Source of the DNA: Bacillus sp. UNC438CL73TsuS30
GTDB lineage: Bacteria > Bacillota > Bacilli > Bacillales > Cytobacillaceae
Assembly: GCF_000482325.1 (NCBI RefSeq)
Contig: NZ_KI535296.1
Coordinates: 262,854-326,853 of the forward strand
Direction of reading: 5' to 3'
DNA length: 64,000 bases
Shown in pieces: positions 1 to 8,437 of this stretch (position 1 is the first letter of the stretch; the number at the start of each line of letters is the position of its first letter). A program made the position numbers and the translations under genes. A model generated the notes under the pieces. That model saw only the letters and a list, made by a program, of their open reading frames with translations. It made no database searches and was not told the DNA's origin.

Positions 1-840
1 TAAACCGCCTGCTTTAATATAGTTTAGGAACGATAACATTTGATCAAATGTTAAATCTGTTGTCATATTTTTACCAACTGCATCGATTACCTTTGAATAA
101 CTGGTTACATTTTTAACGGAAGTTGCCTGTGAGAGAATTGACTTCATAATTTCCTGTTGTCGTTTTCCACGATAAATATCGCTGTCATAATGTCTTGTTC
201 TTGCTAAAGCTAATGCTTGTTCCCCGTTCAGATGTTGCATTCCTTTTTGTAAGGTAATGGCACCCTTATGATCCTGAGAATCCTGTTCCGTAAAGGTATA
301 TGGAACATTAACATCAATTCCGCCTAGGGCATTAATGATATCCATAAACGCATTGAAATTCATTTTTACATAGTAATTAATTGGCATATCAAGTAATTCT
401 TCAACGGTATCAAGTGTAAGCTTTACCCCGCCATAGGCATGTGCATGCGTGATTTTTGTGTAGATATTCTTTTCTGGAATATAAACATAAGAATCACGGG
501 GGATGCTTAGTAGCTTAATGGATTTATCTTTTTTGTTAAAAGTTGCTACCATCAAAGCATCCGAACGAGGGTTTCCTTCTTTCCGTTTACTGCTGTCATC
601 GACTCCAATAAAAAGGATCGAAGTGTTTTCTACCGGCACATTTTTAAATACACGTTTTGATTCCCGATCAATCGGCTTATATGATTTATTCATTACCGAT
701 TCTGCTTTGTTATAAAGGAAAGTGGCATAAGCTGCACCGCCGAGTCCAATGACTAATATAGGCAATAAGATCCAGGCTAAAAGTCTTTTTCTTTTCTTCT
801 TAGATTTTTTATTTATACGGTCTTGTCTATTTGCAGACAT
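1..840 (-). CDS. tagV: LytR-CpsA-Psr (LCP) family wall-polymer ligase, partial
   Basis: The first 280 codons are present; the C-terminus runs off the left edge of the window. The family transfers undecaprenyl-linked anionic polymers such as teichoic acid onto peptidoglycan at the outer membrane face. A Lys/Arg-rich cytoplasmic N-terminus (about residues 1-20) is followed by one membrane segment (about 21-42) and then the LCP domain, with the conserved blocks ILFIGVDDSSK, NPRSDALMVATFN, LLSIPRDSYVYIP and LARTRHYDSDIYRGKRQQE visible. The symbol rests on position: in B. subtilis the LCP paralogue next to yvyE-degS is tagV (yvhJ). The family assignment is firm; which of the TagTUV paralogues is less so. 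Confidence 0.9.
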   Translation of the reverse strand, partial: MSANRQDRINKKSKKKRKRLLAWILLPILVIGLGGAAYATFLYNKAESVMNKSYKPIDRESKRVFKNVPVENTSILFIGVDDSSKRKEGNPRSDALMVATFNKKDKSIKLLSIPRDSYVYIPEKNIYTKITHAHAYGGVKLTLDTVEELLDMPINYYVKMNFNAFMDIINALGGIDVNVPYTFTEQDSQDHKGAITLQKGMQHLNGEQALALARTRHYDSDIYRGKRQQEIMKSILSQATSVKNVTSYSKVIDAVGKNMTTDLTFDQMLSFLNYIKAGGL

Positions 841-998
841 AGATGATCTCCTTTTCATTGTAAAATACTGTATGAAAACATACAGAACCATGATTAATTC
901 TATAATATTTTAGGAGATTGGTAAAATGAAATTTTTTGTAAATCGTAAATTTAATGTTGTATATTGTTGAAATTTGTAAAAAAGATGTACTTCAGATG

Positions 999-1026
999 AA
1001 AAAAAGGCCAATCCAGTATTGGTCAG
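999..1026 (-). terminator. Probable intrinsic terminator of yvyE
   Basis: Read on the minus strand, a CCAAT/ATTGG stem flanked by GG/CC (with a small bulge) is followed by seven Ts, directly after the yvyE stop codon. Confidence 0.5.
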
Positions 1027-1030
1027 CCGT

Positions 1031-1663
1031 TTAAATATCTTCCTCCAGGTAAAGTATTTCCCCTTCGCTAATTTTACCTTGTCCATTGGTCATTTCTGTT
1101 ATCCAAGTGCTGAATTGCTCAATTTCGCCTTCCTCAACAAAAACTTCAAATTCTACTGTATCTAAATAATGAATTTCTTTGAGCGTATAAACAGAAGAAC
1201 GCAGTTCATTTTCCAATTTACCAAGCCATGTATAATCGACAGTAACATGCATGACTTTCATTAATTTCCGCTCAACCACACCAGTTGCAGCAATTCCTTC
1301 TGAAGTTGCTTTTCCATACGCACGAATCAGTCCGCCAGCTCCTAATTTAATTCCTCCAAAATAACGGGTGACGACAACCGCTGTATCCTTCAAATTCTTT
1401 TTCTTTAATACTTCGAGGATCGGTACACCAGCCGTGCCGCTGGGTTCGCCATCATCATTGGCTTTTTGTATTTGATCGTTTTCGCCAATTAGATAGGCGG
1501 AACAATTATGGGTTGCATCCCAATGTTTTTTCTTAATCGTCTGGATAAAATCCTGTGCAGCTCCTTCTGTTTCAACTCTTTTTATATGGGCAATAAAACG
1601 GGACTTTTGAATAACAATTTCATGTTCTTCGGACTCTTTTACTGTATAGTAGCGGGACAGCAT
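1031..1663 (-). CDS. yvyE: IMPACT/YigZ family protein YvyE
   Basis: A 210-residue protein of the UPF0029/IMPACT family, associated with translation and stress regulation; the biochemical role in bacteria is unsettled. The N-terminal IMPACT fold shows the signature region KKKHWDATHNCSAYLIG, then DDGEPSGTAGVPILEVL and VVVTRYFGGIKLGAGGLIRA; a C-terminal ferredoxin-like domain (about 140-205) follows. The start at 1663 is chosen because GGAGGC lies 7 bases upstream; the reading frame stays open to 1828 but that extension is Lys/Tyr-rich and lacks a ribosome site. It lies between tagV and a divergent degS, as in B. subtilis. Confidence 0.92.
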   Translation of the reverse strand: MLSRYYTVKESEEHEIVIQKSRFIAHIKRVETEGAAQDFIQTIKKKHWDATHNCSAYLIGENDQIQKANDDGEPSGTAGVPILEVLKKKNLKDTAVVVTRYFGGIKLGAGGLIRAYGKATSEGIAATGVVERKLMKVMHVTVDYTWLGKLENELRSSVYTLKEIHYLDTVEFEVFVEEGEIEQFSTWITEMTNGQGKISEGEILYLEEDI

Positions 1664-1963
1664 ACGTGAGCCTCCTTCAATTTTTCTGAAAAAATGACTT
1701 GTGTAATATAACTTTAATATATGTGTAACCTTAGCATGGTATAATAAGACATGTTTGATAGTGTAAACCTGATTAGGGCTTATTTTTAATAGTAAAAAAG
1801 TTTTAGAAATAGTATTCTTATTATACAACTTTTTTACGAAATTTGAGGGGTTAGTTACCTTTAAATTTCTATATTAATACAATTCAAGGTAAAATATGTT
1901 AAATAGCCTTTGTTCTAAGGACAAATAACAGGGTACACAAAGCTTCTTAATGGAGGCATTTTT
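1664..1963. other. Divergent intergenic region yvyE/degS
   Basis: 300 bases with no gene. It must hold the promoters of yvyE (leftward) and degS (rightward). A TAAAAT at 1890-1895 could be a -10 for degS but no convincing -35 accompanies it. A degS ribosome site (TGGAGG) lies near 1950. Confidence 0.6.
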
Positions 1964-3097
1964 ATGAAGATAAAAAAACTTAATATGAAGTCGATTGATG
2001 AGATTCGTGAAAAAATGATTGAAACCGTTACTTCCAGTAAAACGGATATATTTCAAATTGAAGAGCAGTGCCGCCAGGATTACGACAGCATGAGGGATGA
2101 GCTCCAAGCCATTAAGCATATGGTGGAGAAGCTCTCGGGTGAAGGCGACTCCCTTGAGGAACAGGTTAGGCAGGCGCGTTCAAGGCTTTCTGAAGTGAGT
2201 ATGAACATTAAACATTATTCGGAGGGCGAAGTCAGGGAGGCGTACGAAAAAGCGCACCAGCTTCAAATGGACCTCACTATTAATTGGCAATACAAGAAGC
2301 AGCTATTGGATAAACGAGATGATCTTGAACGAAGACTGCTGGCACTGGATGATACCATTGACCGGGCCGAGCATCTGATATCGCAAATCTCCGTTGTAAT
2401 GAATTATTTAATGAGTGAAATGGGCGTTGCGCTCGAGGATGCGAAAGCGAAGCAGGATTTCGGCTTAAAGATAATTGAGGCTCAGGAAGAAGAGCGGAAG
2501 AGGATGTCACGGGAAATCCATGATGGTCCCGCGCAAATGCTTGCCAATGTGATTATGCGCTCGGATTTAATTGAGCGGGTGTATCGGGAGAGCGGACCCG
2601 AGGATGCTTTTTCAGAGATTCATAGTTTTAAAAAAATGGTCCGTTCAGCACTTTACGAGGTTCGCAGGATAATTTACGACCTTCGTCCTATGGCGTTGGA
2701 TGATTTAGGATTAGTTCCTACCCTCAGAAAATACCTGCTTACTATCGAAGAATATCATAATCACTCCAAAATTCATTTTGTGAATATTGGACTAGAACAT
2801 CGTCTTCCAGCTAAGTACGAGGTCGCATTATTCCGAATGATCCAAGAGTCAGTGCAGAATGCTTTAAAACACGCCAATGCCTGCGAAATAAAAGTAAAAT
2901 TAGAAATGACTCAGACAGCCATTAAAGTACTTATTAAGGACAATGGTGCTGGATTTGATACGAGTCAGAAGAAACCTGAATCCTTTGGTATTATGGGTAT
3001 GAAGGAACGGGTCGACTTGCTGGATGGCGAAATTATGATTGAATCAAAAATTGGTAAGGGAACCGCTGTTACCATTCATGTTCCGCTGCCTGAATAG
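1964..3097 (+). CDS. degS: Cytoplasmic sensor histidine kinase DegS
   Basis: A 377-residue soluble sensor kinase that phosphorylates DegU and controls degradative enzymes, competence and social behaviours. There is no membrane segment. An N-terminal coiled-coil sensor (about 30-160) is followed by a HisKA_3 dimerisation helix carrying the phospho-acceptor in EIHDGPAQML (His186) and by a GHKL ATPase domain with the N-box around RMIQESVQNALKHA and G-box IKDNGAGFD ... SFGIMGMKERV. The length and the His motif match the family closely. degU follows after 72 bases, so the pair is probably one operon. Confidence 0.96.
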   Translation: MKIKKLNMKSIDEIREKMIETVTSSKTDIFQIEEQCRQDYDSMRDELQAIKHMVEKLSGEGDSLEEQVRQARSRLSEVSMNIKHYSEGEVREAYEKAHQLQMDLTINWQYKKQLLDKRDDLERRLLALDDTIDRAEHLISQISVVMNYLMSEMGVALEDAKAKQDFGLKIIEAQEEERKRMSREIHDGPAQMLANVIMRSDLIERVYRESGPEDAFSEIHSFKKMVRSALYEVRRIIYDLRPMALDDLGLVPTLRKYLLTIEEYHNHSKIHFVNIGLEHRLPAKYEVALFRMIQESVQNALKHANACEIKVKLEMTQTAIKVLIKDNGAGFDTSQKKPESFGIMGMKERVDLLDGEIMIESKIGKGTAVTIHVPLPE

Positions 3098-3169
3098 GAA
3101 TCAATTAACCAGAACTTAAAGCGATTTAAACAACAAAATCTTATTACAAGGATTAGGGAGGCGAAGAAA

Positions 3170-3853
3170 TTGACGACTAAAATTGCCATTATCGACGATC
3201 ATCAATTGTTTAGAGAAGGAGTAAAAAGGATTCTCGAATTCGAAAAAACGTTCCAGGTTGTAGCCGAGGGGGATGACGGCAACGAAGCGGTTCGTATTGT
3301 CCAAGAGTTCAGTCCAGATGTGGTCATCATGGATATAAATATGCCACAAAAGAACGGAGTGGAAGCAACCAAAGAGCTTGTAGAAAAATACCCGGAGACA
3401 AAGGTCATTATTTTATCGATTCATGACGATGAAAATTATGTTACACATGCACTTCAAACTGGTGCGCAAGGGTATCTTTTAAAGGAAATGGATGCCGATG
3501 CCCTCATCGATGCAGTTCGCGTCGTTGCTGACGGCGGCTCCTATTTACACCCAAAGGTTACGCATAATCTAGTGAATGAATACCGCCGTTTAACAGCGGG
3601 AAAGGTATTTGGAGGCTCATACGTTCAAACGGTAGAAATCCGCCGGCCGCTTCATTTGTTAACGCGCCGTGAATGTGAAGTGCTGCAAATGCTTGCTGAT
3701 GGAAAAAGTAACCGCGGAATCGGGGAAGCCCTTTTCATCAGTGAAAAGACCGTTAAAAACCATGTCAGCAATATCCTGCAAAAAATGAACGTAAACGACC
3801 GTACACAGGCCGTTGTCGTTGCCATTAAAAATGGCTGGGTAGAAGTTCGATAA
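3170..3853 (+). CDS. degU: Response regulator DegU (NarL/LuxR family)
   Basis: A 227-residue DNA-binding response regulator, partner of DegS. The receiver domain (1-120) has the acidic pocket IIDDH and the phospho-acceptor Asp55 in VVIMDINMPQKNG; a LuxR-type helix-turn-helix (about 160-222) carries LLTRRECEVLQMLADGKSN and VKNHVSNILQKM. The start is TTG at 3170, with GGGAGGCG about 7 bases upstream; this choice puts TKIAIIDDH at the N-terminus as in the family. Confidence 0.96.
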   Translation: MTTKIAIIDDHQLFREGVKRILEFEKTFQVVAEGDDGNEAVRIVQEFSPDVVIMDINMPQKNGVEATKELVEKYPETKVIILSIHDDENYVTHALQTGAQGYLLKEMDADALIDAVRVVADGGSYLHPKVTHNLVNEYRRLTAGKVFGGSYVQTVEIRRPLHLLTRRECEVLQMLADGKSNRGIGEALFISEKTVKNHVSNILQKMNVNDRTQAVVVAIKNGWVEVR

Positions 3854-3911
3854 CGCATAGATGCGTTAAAATACATTTGGAGAGGGCACGCTTTCGGGCG
3901 TGTTCTTTTTT
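3852..3911 (+). terminator. Hairpins after degU, second one a probable terminator
   Basis: Two stem-loops follow the degU stop. At 3852-3867 a perfect 7-bp stem (AACGCAT / ATGCGTT) with a two-base loop overlaps the stop codon. At 3884-3905 a CACGC/GCGTG stem is followed by six Ts, which fits a Rho-independent terminator. Confidence 0.55.
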
Positions 3912-3930
3912 GGGTTTCATATCAAAATAT

Positions 3931-4010
3931 TTGATACGCGGATAAAGGGCTTCAATTCGCGGATAAAGTAGTTGGATTCGCGGATAAAAGGGCTACATTC
4001 GCGGATAAAG
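3931..4010 (+). repeat. 21-bp-period repeat array A (GCGGATAAA type)
   Basis: Four units whose ATAAA core starts at 3942, 3963, 3984 and 4005, exactly 21 bases apart. The conserved part is (ATT)CGCGGATAAA; the other bases vary. It sits between the degU terminator and degV. An isolated further copy of TTCGGATAAA occurs near 4091 out of phase. Reading frames across it are only by-products of a period divisible by three. Confidence 0.85.
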
Positions 4011-4139
4011 TCCGATCCATAGCGGTTGAAGTGTAAATTTACACATTGTGCCATTCTAATACCTAGATAATTAATGCAAAATAGCCGGATTTCGGATAAA
4101 ATGGAAAAACAATAGTCTAGACAAGGATGGTATTTTGTT

Positions 4140-4979
4140 ATGAAAACAGCAGTTGTCACGGATAGTACTGCATACATCCCAAAGGAATTACGTGATAAAT
4201 GGAATATACATATGGTCCCGTTAAACGTTATTTTCAGAAATGAGGCTTACCAGGAAGAGGTTGACATAACCGCAGAGGAATTTTACCAAGAAGTAAAGGA
4301 AAAAGGTTTGCCAACTACTTCACAACCGCCAGTCGGCCAGTTTGTCGAGCTATTTGAACAACTAGCGAAGGAGTATGATGCGGTCATCAGCATCCATCTT
4401 TCAAGTGGCATCAGCGGAACCATCCAGGGGGCTGTCACGGCAGGAACGATGGTAGAAGGGATAAGGGTTTATCCGTTTGATTCAGAGATCAGCTGTATGG
4501 TTCAAGGCTTTTATGCGATTGAAGCTGCGGAAATGGCGTCAAAAGGTGCTGATGCGGATACAATCATAGCTCGCCTTGAAGACCTGAAGCAATCAGCCCA
4601 GGCTTATTTTATGGTCGATGATCTTTCCCATTTGCAGCGAGGGGGACGCCTTACAAGCGCTCAAGCCTTTATCGGCAGCCTGCTTCAGGTGAAACCGCTG
4701 CTCCATTTTGAAAATAAGGTTATTGTGCCTTTTGAAAAAATCCGTACACGCAAAAAAGCGATGAAGCGGATTGCTGACTTGCTAGGGGAGGATGCGGCCA
4801 CGGGTGCATCCTATCGGGCTGTCATTATCCATGCCAACCGCGAAGCGGAAGCGCATGAGTGGAAAGCGGAGTTATCAGCGATGTATCCGAATGTTGAATT
4901 TTTAATTGGCTATTTTGGAGCTGTAATCGGTACCCATCTAGGCGAAGGTGCAATGGGGATGGGCTGGATGCGGAAGTAA
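4140..4979 (+). CDS. degV: DegV family fatty-acid-binding protein
   Basis: A 279-residue DegV-fold protein (B. subtilis YviA/DegV). Such proteins bind a fatty acid between two alpha/beta domains and, as FakB, present it to the kinase FakA; which substrate this one prefers is not visible. Motifs: VVTDSTAYIP at the N-terminus, TTSQPPVGQF, and SIHLSSGISGTIQGA with the conserved Ser region contacting the carboxylate, then LQRGGRLTSAQAFIGSLLQVKPLL. It follows degSU as in B. subtilis, with its own ribosome site AAGGATGG. Confidence 0.93.
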   Translation: MKTAVVTDSTAYIPKELRDKWNIHMVPLNVIFRNEAYQEEVDITAEEFYQEVKEKGLPTTSQPPVGQFVELFEQLAKEYDAVISIHLSSGISGTIQGAVTAGTMVEGIRVYPFDSEISCMVQGFYAIEAAEMASKGADADTIIARLEDLKQSAQAYFMVDDLSHLQRGGRLTSAQAFIGSLLQVKPLLHFENKVIVPFEKIRTRKKAMKRIADLLGEDAATGASYRAVIIHANREAEAHEWKAELSAMYPNVEFLIGYFGAVIGTHLGEGAMGMGWMRK

Positions 4980-4980
4980 G

Positions 4981-5080
4981 ATTGGAAGATAAAATCAGTC
5001 AATGGGAACATATATTGGTTAAATTGGAACATAAATAGGGTCAAACGGTACATAAAACGTTCAACTTGGAACATAAAGTT
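4981..5080 (+). repeat. 21-bp-period repeat array B (TTGGAACATAAA type)
   Basis: Five units with the ATAAA/ATATA core starting at 4989, 5010, 5031, 5052 and 5073, a perfect 21-base period. The conserved part is TTGGAACATAAA. It begins two bases after the degV stop codon and so would be part of the 3' untranslated RNA of degV. Confidence 0.88.
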
Positions 5081-5165
5081 TCACCTCTTCTAAAATTGGT
5101 AATAAATAAACCCGGGAATCTGCATAAAATGAGCCCCGTCGTCTTAAAGGGAAGGGGAAATTACC

Positions 5166-5191
5166 AGAGCCAGGCTTTCGCCTGGCTTTTT
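5166..5191 (+). terminator. Intrinsic terminator between two repeat arrays
   Basis: A perfect 8-bp stem AGCCAGGC / GCCTGGCT with a four-base loop, followed by a T run. It ends the degV transcript after array B. Confidence 0.88.
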
Positions 5192-5204
5192 GATTATTAA
5201 AAAT

Positions 5205-5285
5205 AAGATTGGATCATAAAATCGAAAAAAGCGAACATATATTGCTTAACTTGGAACATATATCGGGTCAAACGGAACATTTAAC
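5205..5285 (+). repeat. 21-bp-period repeat array C (GGAACATATA type)
   Basis: Four units with cores at 5216, 5237, 5258 and 5279 (ATAAA, ATATA, ATATA, ATTTA), again exactly 21 bases apart and nearly the same unit as array B, but placed beyond the terminator. Confidence 0.85.
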
Positions 5286-5419
5286 AAGTGCACTCGGAGC
5301 TTCAAAAAAAATGTTCGACAAAAGCAGGAATGAATCAGTTCCTGTCGAATTTGTAAAATGAATTCATCGAACTCTCCTCAACAACACCTTAACAAAATCC
5401 CCAAAAAGAAGGTGCCCAC

Positions 5420-6892
5420 ATGCGTTTCGCATTGAAAAACAATATCCTCTGCCCGCAAAAGGAAGATTCCTTGCCGATTTCCAGCATCCCCAACATCCCG
5501 CAGCCACCGCCTAACCCAAACTTTCACTTTAACCCTGAACTGCAACTGCTTCTTACCGGCAAACAGCTTCTCACAGACGACATCCCATTGAAGGAATTGC
5601 AAGTTCACTATGAACAAGGCTATGTAACCTACCGTAAAGGCATTGATTACCTCGGTAAACAGCCGATTTGCGCTCGTTGTGGAAACAAGGACCCGCAATG
5701 GTTCGCCCGCTTTCCATGCGCACGATGCGGCGAAATATGCCTCTATTGTCGCCACTGTATTATGATGGGAAGAATAAGTGAATGCACCCCTCTTATCGGC
5801 TGGAATGGTCCCCCGCCGGAAATAAAACTCCCCGGAAAGATCATGGAATGGCAAGGGAAACTTTCAGCTGGGCAACAAGCTGCATCCGACAAGGTGGTTG
5901 AAGCAATTGAGCAAAATCATGAACTTTTGGTATGGGCAGTATGCGGGGCGGGGAAAACCGAAGTTTTGTTCCATGGGATCGAGACTGCACTAGCCTCAAG
6001 CAAAAGAGTTTGCATTGCTACCCCCAGAACAGATGTAGTTCTCGAACTTACTCCCCGTCTTCAAGCGGCATTTCCTAGTATCGATGTTGCCTCCCTCTAT
6101 GGCGGGAGCAAGGACCGTCATCTTTACGCACCGCTCACCATTGCGACCACACATCAACTGCTAAGGTTCTACCATGCCTTTGATACCCTAATACTTGATG
6201 AAGTGGATGCTTTTCCTTATACCGTTGAAGAGTCACTCCAGCATGCGGCTGTACTGGCGCGAAAACCAGTTTCAGCGATGATTTATTTAACTGCCACCCC
6301 TAATCAAAAATGGCAGAAAGAATGCCGGCAGGGAAAAAGAGCCTATACGACGATTCCAGCCCGATTCCATAGACATCCGCTTCCAGTCCCGCAATTTGTC
6401 TGGTGTGGGAACTGGCAAAAGACTCTCCATAATAACAAACTACCCGCAAATGTGCTTCAATGGATAAAACATCGAATTGAAAGTAATAAACAATCACTCA
6501 TATTTTTTCCACATATTCCTTTGATGGAAAAAGCGCTCCCGATCCTACGCCGGTTTGCCCCAAATATTGAAGCCGTCCATGCAGAAGACCCGGAACGAAA
6601 GGAAAAGGTACAAAAAATGCGGGCAAAGGAAATTCCATTACTTTTAACGACAACGATCCTTGAACGAGGCGTTACCTTTCCCAACATCGATGTCGCCGTT
6701 GTTGGTGCTGAGGATGATATTTTTACTGAAAGCGCGCTTGTCCAGATTGCTGGAAGGGCAGGAAGAAGTGCGGCCCATCCAACAGGGGTGGTTACCTTTT
6801 TTCACTATGGTAAAACGGATGAGTTGCTAAAAGCAAAGCAACAAATTGTTTTTATGAATCGAGAAGGAGTTAAAAAGGGACTAATCGATTAA
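5420..6892 (+). CDS. comFA: Competence DNA-uptake helicase ComFA
   Basis: A 490-residue DEAD-box-like ATPase that drives import of single-stranded transforming DNA at the membrane channel ComEC. An N-terminal zinc-binding Cys cluster (about residues 84-113, CARCG ... CARCGEICLYCRHC) is followed by a helicase core: Walker A VCGAGKTE (about 175), the DEAD-like box LDEVDAFPY, motif III YLTATPN, and motif VI LVQIAGRAGRS. It is slightly longer than the B. subtilis protein. comFC follows after 16 bases; the comFB gene that separates them in B. subtilis is absent. Confidence 0.95.
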   Translation: MRFALKNNILCPQKEDSLPISSIPNIPQPPPNPNFHFNPELQLLLTGKQLLTDDIPLKELQVHYEQGYVTYRKGIDYLGKQPICARCGNKDPQWFARFPCARCGEICLYCRHCIMMGRISECTPLIGWNGPPPEIKLPGKIMEWQGKLSAGQQAASDKVVEAIEQNHELLVWAVCGAGKTEVLFHGIETALASSKRVCIATPRTDVVLELTPRLQAAFPSIDVASLYGGSKDRHLYAPLTIATTHQLLRFYHAFDTLILDEVDAFPYTVEESLQHAAVLARKPVSAMIYLTATPNQKWQKECRQGKRAYTTIPARFHRHPLPVPQFVWCGNWQKTLHNNKLPANVLQWIKHRIESNKQSLIFFPHIPLMEKALPILRRFAPNIEAVHAEDPERKEKVQKMRAKEIPLLLTTTILERGVTFPNIDVAVVGAEDDIFTESALVQIAGRAGRSAAHPTGVVTFFHYGKTDELLKAKQQIVFMNREGVKKGLID

Positions 6893-6908
6893 AAAGAGGT
6901 GAATTCCG

Positions 6909-7625
6909 GTGATTCTTTTCCAACAGGAACGTTGTTATCTTTGCCATCAACCAATCCCTCCGATCATTGGATGGAGGGCGATTTTTTCGCCAGAAAAAGA
7001 TCAATACCTGTGCCCTGTTTGTGACTGCAAACTTGAAAAAATAGCTGGGGAAACATGCAGAATTTGCTGCCGGCCATTCCGTCATTTGGATGAGAAATTT
7101 CGTCATGGGGACCTCTGTCATGATTGCATGCGGTGGGAGCAGGATCCAGAGTGGCAAGGGCATCTCGATAAAAACACATCATTATATCTTTACAATGATT
7201 TTTTAAAAGAAGTGATTGCTGTATTTAAATTTCGCGGTGATTATATCATTGCGAAGGTATTTGCAAACCAAATTCATGAAGTGCTTCAAAGAATGAAAAC
7301 AGATGTGGTCGTACCAATTCCATTAAGCGAGGAGCGCCTCTATGAACGAGGTTTTAATCAAGCAGAGGCTCTTTTATTAGAGGCTGGTTGTACATCAACA
7401 CCGCTGTTAACTAGGGTTCACTCTGAAAAACAATCAAAAAAAAGCAGATCCGAACGGATTCATCTTCCACAAGTATTCGCAATTAATCGGCAAATTGATA
7501 TCCAAGGAAAAAACATTGTATTAATCGATGATGTATACACAACCGGTTCAACCCTTAGACATGCTGCAAAGCTTATTAAAAAAGAAGGAGCAGCCGGTAT
7601 TCAATCGCTGACTCTTGGAAGATAG
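6909..7625 (+). CDS. comFC: ComFC/GntX family phosphoribosyltransferase-like competence protein
   Basis: A 238-residue protein needed for efficient transformation, with an N-terminal zinc ribbon (CYLC ... CPVCDC ... CRICC ... CHDC) and a C-terminal type I phosphoribosyltransferase domain: VVVPIPLSEERLYERGFNQA and the PRPP loop VLIDDVYTTGSTL. The start is GTG at 6909, with AAAGAGGTG upstream. It is co-transcribed with comFA. Confidence 0.94.
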   Translation: MILFQQERCYLCHQPIPPIIGWRAIFSPEKDQYLCPVCDCKLEKIAGETCRICCRPFRHLDEKFRHGDLCHDCMRWEQDPEWQGHLDKNTSLYLYNDFLKEVIAVFKFRGDYIIAKVFANQIHEVLQRMKTDVVVPIPLSEERLYERGFNQAEALLLEAGCTSTPLLTRVHSEKQSKKSRSERIHLPQVFAINRQIDIQGKNIVLIDDVYTTGSTLRHAAKLIKKEGAAGIQSLTLGR

Positions 7626-7635
7626 TTGCCAAATA

Positions 7636-7665
7636 AAGGTGGCAAGCATTGTGTGTCGCCACCTC
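7636..7665. terminator. Terminator hairpin shared by convergent genes
   Basis: A perfect 7-bp stem AGGTGGC / GCCACCT lies between comFC and the convergent coat-like gene. The T-rich tail (TTTATTT) is on the minus-strand side. Confidence 0.6.
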
Positions 7666-7671
7666 AAAACA

Positions 7672-8166
7672 CTAATATTTCATTCTAAGCGCGTGCTGTG
7701 CATTGTGAACATCCTGCCCAAGCAAAGGACCTAAATCATAGGAAGGATAATAGCCGTGTTTGTGCATGTAGTTATAGGCCCGTTCATGCCCGTGGATTGC
7801 AGCAATCAGCTGATTGGTAAAGGTTTTTCTTAACGCAGGTGTTGCTGTTTCCGTAATGGCGGCTGCCAGGCAACGGACTAACTCTTTAGAGAGAGCCAGC
7901 AAATCGGCTGCAAAAAAGCTGACATCCTGACGGGCTTCTGCCTCTCTCCCCTGATATCCCGGTGCCGAAGGGTAAAATTGAAGAAGTTCATTTAAGTTTC
8001 CTTCAAGCTCCCCAATGCATGTTCTGTAAAGCTCTCTTAATTCCTGGTCTTCAACCTTTTTAAAAGACATTTTCAGTTTCATTAACCCAATGGATTGAAA
8101 CGCAACAATTTCATGTAATTCCATTGTTTCATGCCATGCGAGTAATTTTCTTTCTTGCTGAGCCAT
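7672..8166 (-). CDS. Spore coat protein CotF-like family
   Basis: A 164-residue, mostly helical protein resembling the Coat F domain family (ferritin-like helical bundle) of spore-forming bacilli. Visible features are LAWHETMELHEIVAFQSIGLMKLK at the N-terminus, helices rich in Leu/Glu, and a C-terminal Tyr/His-rich tail (YNYMHKHGYYPSYDLGPLL) typical of coat proteins. ATG 8166 is chosen because GGAGGC precedes it by 6 bases; an ATG 18 bases upstream lacks this. In B. subtilis this interval holds the flgM-flgK-hag flagellar block, which is not here. The family call is moderate. Confidence 0.7.
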   Translation of the reverse strand: MAQQERKLLAWHETMELHEIVAFQSIGLMKLKMSFKKVEDQELRELYRTCIGELEGNLNELLQFYPSAPGYQGREAEARQDVSFFAADLLALSKELVRCLAAAITETATPALRKTFTNQLIAAIHGHERAYNYMHKHGYYPSYDLGPLLGQDVHNAQHALRMKY

Positions 8167-8365
8167 TTGGATGCCTCCGATCATTTTTTATCCTTTGTAA
8201 CCTATTCTATGGGCATATAAGTGGTAAATTGTCCTATATAATATTAAAATTTAATTAAAATAAATTATCCATTTTACCCAAATTTACCCACACACATTCC
8301 GCTAAACACATGTTTGCTACTATATATGCATTGTTTTTGTCATCAAATCGACAAAATAATGTACT

Positions 8366-8391
8366 GTTTTAGCAGGATATTCATAGGGTAA
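8366..8391 (+). promoter_or_regulatory. Predicted sigma-B promoter of hpf
   Basis: GTTTTA at 8366-8371 and GGGTAA at 8386-8391 with a 14-base spacer match the sigma-B consensus (GTTTAA, 12-15 bases, GGGTAT) closely. The predicted start is near 8398, leaving about 40 untranslated bases. yvyD/hpf is a known sigma-B gene in B. subtilis. Confidence 0.75.
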
Positions 8392-8437
8392 AATAGAAAT
8401 GTATTTACATAGTTTTAAAAAAAGGAGGAGTTCACTT

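Larger units (their letters stand above)
4980..5419. other. degV-comFA intergenic region
   Basis: 440 bases without a gene. In order it holds a 21-bp repeat array, a strong terminator, a second 21-bp repeat array and the short leader of comFA with a weak ribosome site (GAAGGTG). Confidence 0.8.

Noticed and set aside
3917..4177. Minus-strand frame of 86 residues with FIRE repeats after degU
   Set aside because: A by-product of the 21-bp repeat (seven codons); it overlaps the degV start and has no ribosome site.
5378..5854. 158-residue minus-strand frame opposite the start of comFA
   Set aside because: It is the antisense of a well-supported gene; no ribosome site and no recognisable motifs.
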